This document shows, piece by piece, positions 62,312-64,000 of a DNA stretch of 64,000 nt. Source of the DNA: Candidatus Protochlamydia amoebophila UWE25 (GTDB lineage: Bacteria > Chlamydiota > Chlamydiia > Chlamydiales > Parachlamydiaceae); contig NC_005861.2 of assembly GCF_000011565.2 (NCBI RefSeq), positions 2,170,001-2,234,000 on the forward strand. The letters run 5' to 3'. Every line of letters begins with the position of its first letter. Position 1 is the first letter of the stretch. Under the pieces are notes generated by a model. The model was not told the DNA's origin. It made no database searches and was given only the letters and a program-made list of their open reading frames with translations. Position numbers and translations under genes: made by a program.

Positions 62312-62405
62312 CACCTATTTGATATTAATCACATTGGATAATTAGTATAATAAATTTGAAAATTTATATTCAAGTAAATTATTATAAATAATAAAGGTAT
62401 TGTAA

Positions 62406-63158
62406 ATGTATGTAAATGTTAATATATTAGCTAATAATCCTTTTTTTGAAGCTTATTCTCAATCCGATGTATTAGGTAAACTAATTTTTTTAGCTTTATA
62501 TATTCTTTCTATTTGTAGCTGGATTGTTTTAATTCATAAATTATGGTTGACTTCTCAAGCCAAAAAATATGCCTTCCGATTTCATGAAGCTTTTCAATTA
62601 CAAAAAGCGAATCCCCTTAGCCTCGACTATGATACAATAAATAACAAAACACACCTTAATCCTTTTTTAGACCTCTATAAAGTTTTAAAACGACAAACTT
62701 TAGATGTATTGGCTAAAAATCGCCATTTTCATACTCAACTATCTAACACTCCGCAATCACCCACATTTCTTTCGTTAAGTGATATAGACTACGTTGCCTC
62801 TCATTTATCCACTCAAGTTGCTTCTCAAATAAAATATTTAGAAAAAAATCTTTACGTTCTTTCCACAACTGTCAGTTTGGCACCATTTCTAGGGTTATTG
62901 GGAACTGTTTGGGGGATTTTGACAACATTTGCGGAATTACAATCTCATCAATCAGGCGGAAGTACTCATCAAATGGTACTCAGTGGACTATCCCTTGCTT
63001 TGGCTACCACAGTTCTGGGGCTTCTTGACGCGATTCCCGCTTTAATTGGATATAATTATTTAAAAAATGAAATTCGTGATTTTTCGATGGATATGGAAGG
63101 TTTTTCAAACGACATTTTAGCTGCTGTTGAATTACAATATCGCAAAGTAGAAGCTTAG
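62406..63158 (+). CDS. exbB: ExbB/TolQ-type proton channel subunit
   Basis: With ExbD it forms the inner-membrane motor that uses proton flow to power TonB or TolA. Three hydrophobic segments: about 20-45, 150-175 (FLGLLGTVWGILTTF, the conserved GTVWG) and 195-220 (LALATTVLGLLDAIPA with conserved small residues). A 110-residue cytoplasmic loop lies between the first two. 250 residues is a typical size. First gene of the operon, 14 bases before exbD. Confidence 0.93.
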   Translation: MYVNVNILANNPFFEAYSQSDVLGKLIFLALYILSICSWIVLIHKLWLTSQAKKYAFRFHEAFQLQKANPLSLDYDTINNKTHLNPFLDLYKVLKRQTLDVLAKNRHFHTQLSNTPQSPTFLSLSDIDYVASHLSTQVASQIKYLEKNLYVLSTTVSLAPFLGLLGTVWGILTTFAELQSHQSGGSTHQMVLSGLSLALATTVLGLLDAIPALIGYNYLKNEIRDFSMDMEGFSNDILAAVELQYRKVEA

Positions 63159-63172
63159 AAAAGGTGAGCACA

Positions 63173-63601
63173 ATGATTAGAAACCGTTTCTCTTTTTCTC
63201 ACTCTTCAATTCCCGATGAACCTGCCGTGAATTTGACACCTTTAATTGACGTTGTGTTTGTTATTTTGATTATGTTTATTGTAATTGCCCCCTTATTAGA
63301 ACAAGATCATGTTGAACTTGCTGATGCGCCAAAGTTTAATTTAAATAATCATCAGTCTGTTCAAGAAAATAGTCCGATTACTATTCATGTAAGATCTGAT
63401 AACACAATTTGGTTAAATCAAGAACTTATACTTCCTCATCTATTAGCCGAAAAGCTTAAACAAATTAAATTGAAACATCCCAAAATTACGCCTCAAATTT
63501 TTCATGATAAAAAAGCCTGTTTCGGGACATACCAACTAGTCAAGAATGCTGCAGAAGAAGCAGGATTTTCAAAAGTAGACATTATTTTAAAACCTGCTTA
63601 A
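63173..63601 (+). CDS. exbD: ExbD/TolR-type proton channel subunit
   Basis: Single membrane segment (about residues 20-45). It starts NLTPLIDVVFVILIMFIV; the conserved Asp in LIDV is the proton-carrying residue. The rest is a periplasmic domain. The start is set at the ATG at 63173 with AGGTG 7 bases before; a GTG three codons earlier is less likely. 142 residues is normal. Confidence 0.92.
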   Translation: MIRNRFSFSHSSIPDEPAVNLTPLIDVVFVILIMFIVIAPLLEQDHVELADAPKFNLNNHQSVQENSPITIHVRSDNTIWLNQELILPHLLAEKLKQIKLKHPKITPQIFHDKKACFGTYQLVKNAAEEAGFSKVDIILKPA

Positions 63602-63616
63602 AGCAACCCATTGCTT

Positions 63617-64000
63617 ATGCACAATGATCCAACTTCTCTCTTTTTTCAAACATATACCCAGCAAAAAGCTTGGTGGTTGATTGCTATTGCGGTCATATTT
63701 TTTCATTTACTGATTTTATTAGTTAATTCTACATGGTCAATTTCACCAGAAAAACAACAAACGACGAAATTAGTAGTCTCGACACTTATCTTGCAACCTT
63801 CCGCTCCTCCCTCTTCTATAAAAACTTTGCTTACACAAGAGATTGATAAGAGTTTAGTCTCATCCACTTCGTTACCTTTAACACCAGAAAATCCCTTACC
63901 TGCTAAGACAAAACCACAAGACTCTTCTAAATCACATAAAGTGACTGAAAAAAAATCTGAACTTAAGTTAGAATCTAAACCCTCTCCAAAAACTGAACCA
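63617..64000 (+). CDS. TonB/TolA-like protein, 3' end outside window
   Basis: Third gene of the exbB-exbD operon, starting 15 bases after exbD. The first 128 residues are visible. A cytoplasmic start of about 20 residues is followed by a membrane segment (about 21-40, WWLIAIAVIFFHLLILLV). Then comes a Pro/Ser/Lys-rich stretch with KPQDSSKSHKVTEKKSELK, like the periplasmic spacer of TonB/TolA. The position equals CT598 of Chlamydia trachomatis, before tolB. TolA versus TonB cannot be decided from this part. Confidence 0.75.
   Translation, partial: MHNDPTSLFFQTYTQQKAWWLIAIAVIFFHLLILLVNSTWSISPEKQQTTKLVVSTLILQPSAPPSSIKTLLTQEIDKSLVSSTSLPLTPENPLPAKTKPQDSSKSHKVTEKKSELKLESKPSPKTEP

Noticed and set aside
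1-64000. CRISPR array, prophage or complete insertion sequence
   Set aside because: No regularly spaced short repeats, no phage structural genes and no intact transposase were seen; only possible remnants at 21.3-21.9 kb.

Overview
The window is AT-rich, densely coding, and looks like chromosome from an amoeba-associated member of the Chlamydiae (Parachlamydiaceae, Protochlamydia-like). Two conserved chlamydial gene orders support this: nrdR-dksA-lspA, and sdhC-sdhA-sdhB next to tatD-dsbD and a divergent exbB-exbD-(tolA/tonB-like) set. mnmG-lplA is also in the usual chlamydial order. Lineage-specific genes fit the same picture: an F-box/LRR protein, a BTB-like/LRR protein, a Lys/Ala-rich histone-like protein and several secreted proteins of eukaryotic-like type. 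The assignment is an inference from gene content, not from a search.

Layout. 1-7 kb: RNA modification genes (RluA-type, TrmH-type, RlmI-type), a Ppx/GppA protein, then lspA, dksA and nrdR. 7-15 kb: mnmA, a Fur-family regulator followed by an unannotated 42-residue Cys-rich peptide, a LOG protein, hsp20 behind a tandemly duplicated upstream region, the znuABC-type metal importer, tRNA-Ser(GCU) and a secreted His-rich protein. 16-20 kb: NDH-2, dnaB, tRNA-Ser(GGA) and a multiply broken hypothetical gene. 20-24 kb: a class II Fic protein behind an inverted-repeat operator candidate, a LuxR-type regulator, and a divergent gene resembling cyclodipeptide synthases. 24-30 kb: NFACT protein, F-box/LRR protein, a decaying metK pseudogene and dinB. 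30-41 kb: an SSF transporter, bioY, a lysozyme-like protein with nagZ, a 2OG-dioxygenase-like protein, a transglutaminase-fold Cys/His/Asp protein, a secreted PTP-like phosphatase, and guanine deaminase, glutaminyl cyclase and O-methyltransferase. 41-49 kb: a BTB/LRR protein, a DNA repair block (ku pseudogene, ligD, ada-alkA fusion, ogt) and a histone-like protein. 49-53 kb: lplA, mnmG, a 29-residue AURKAIP1/COX24-type gene and a structured 177-bp element. 53-64 kb: an ArnT/PMT-type glycosyltransferase, succinate dehydrogenase, tatD, dsbD and the exbBD locus, cut by the window end.

Functional picture: a host-dependent bacterium with its own respiration (NDH-2, SDH) and Zn/biotin import, some peptidoglycan turnover (NagZ plus lysozyme-like) and an envelope energised by ExbBD. 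It has a set of probable host-directed proteins. Genome reduction is visible in progress: metK, ku, a RelE-like toxin and one hypothetical gene are present only as frameshifted remnants.

The least expected items are the LuxR/CDPS-like divergent pair, the fur-linked Cys peptide, the structured element at 53.2 kb, and the ku remnant directly in front of an intact ligD.
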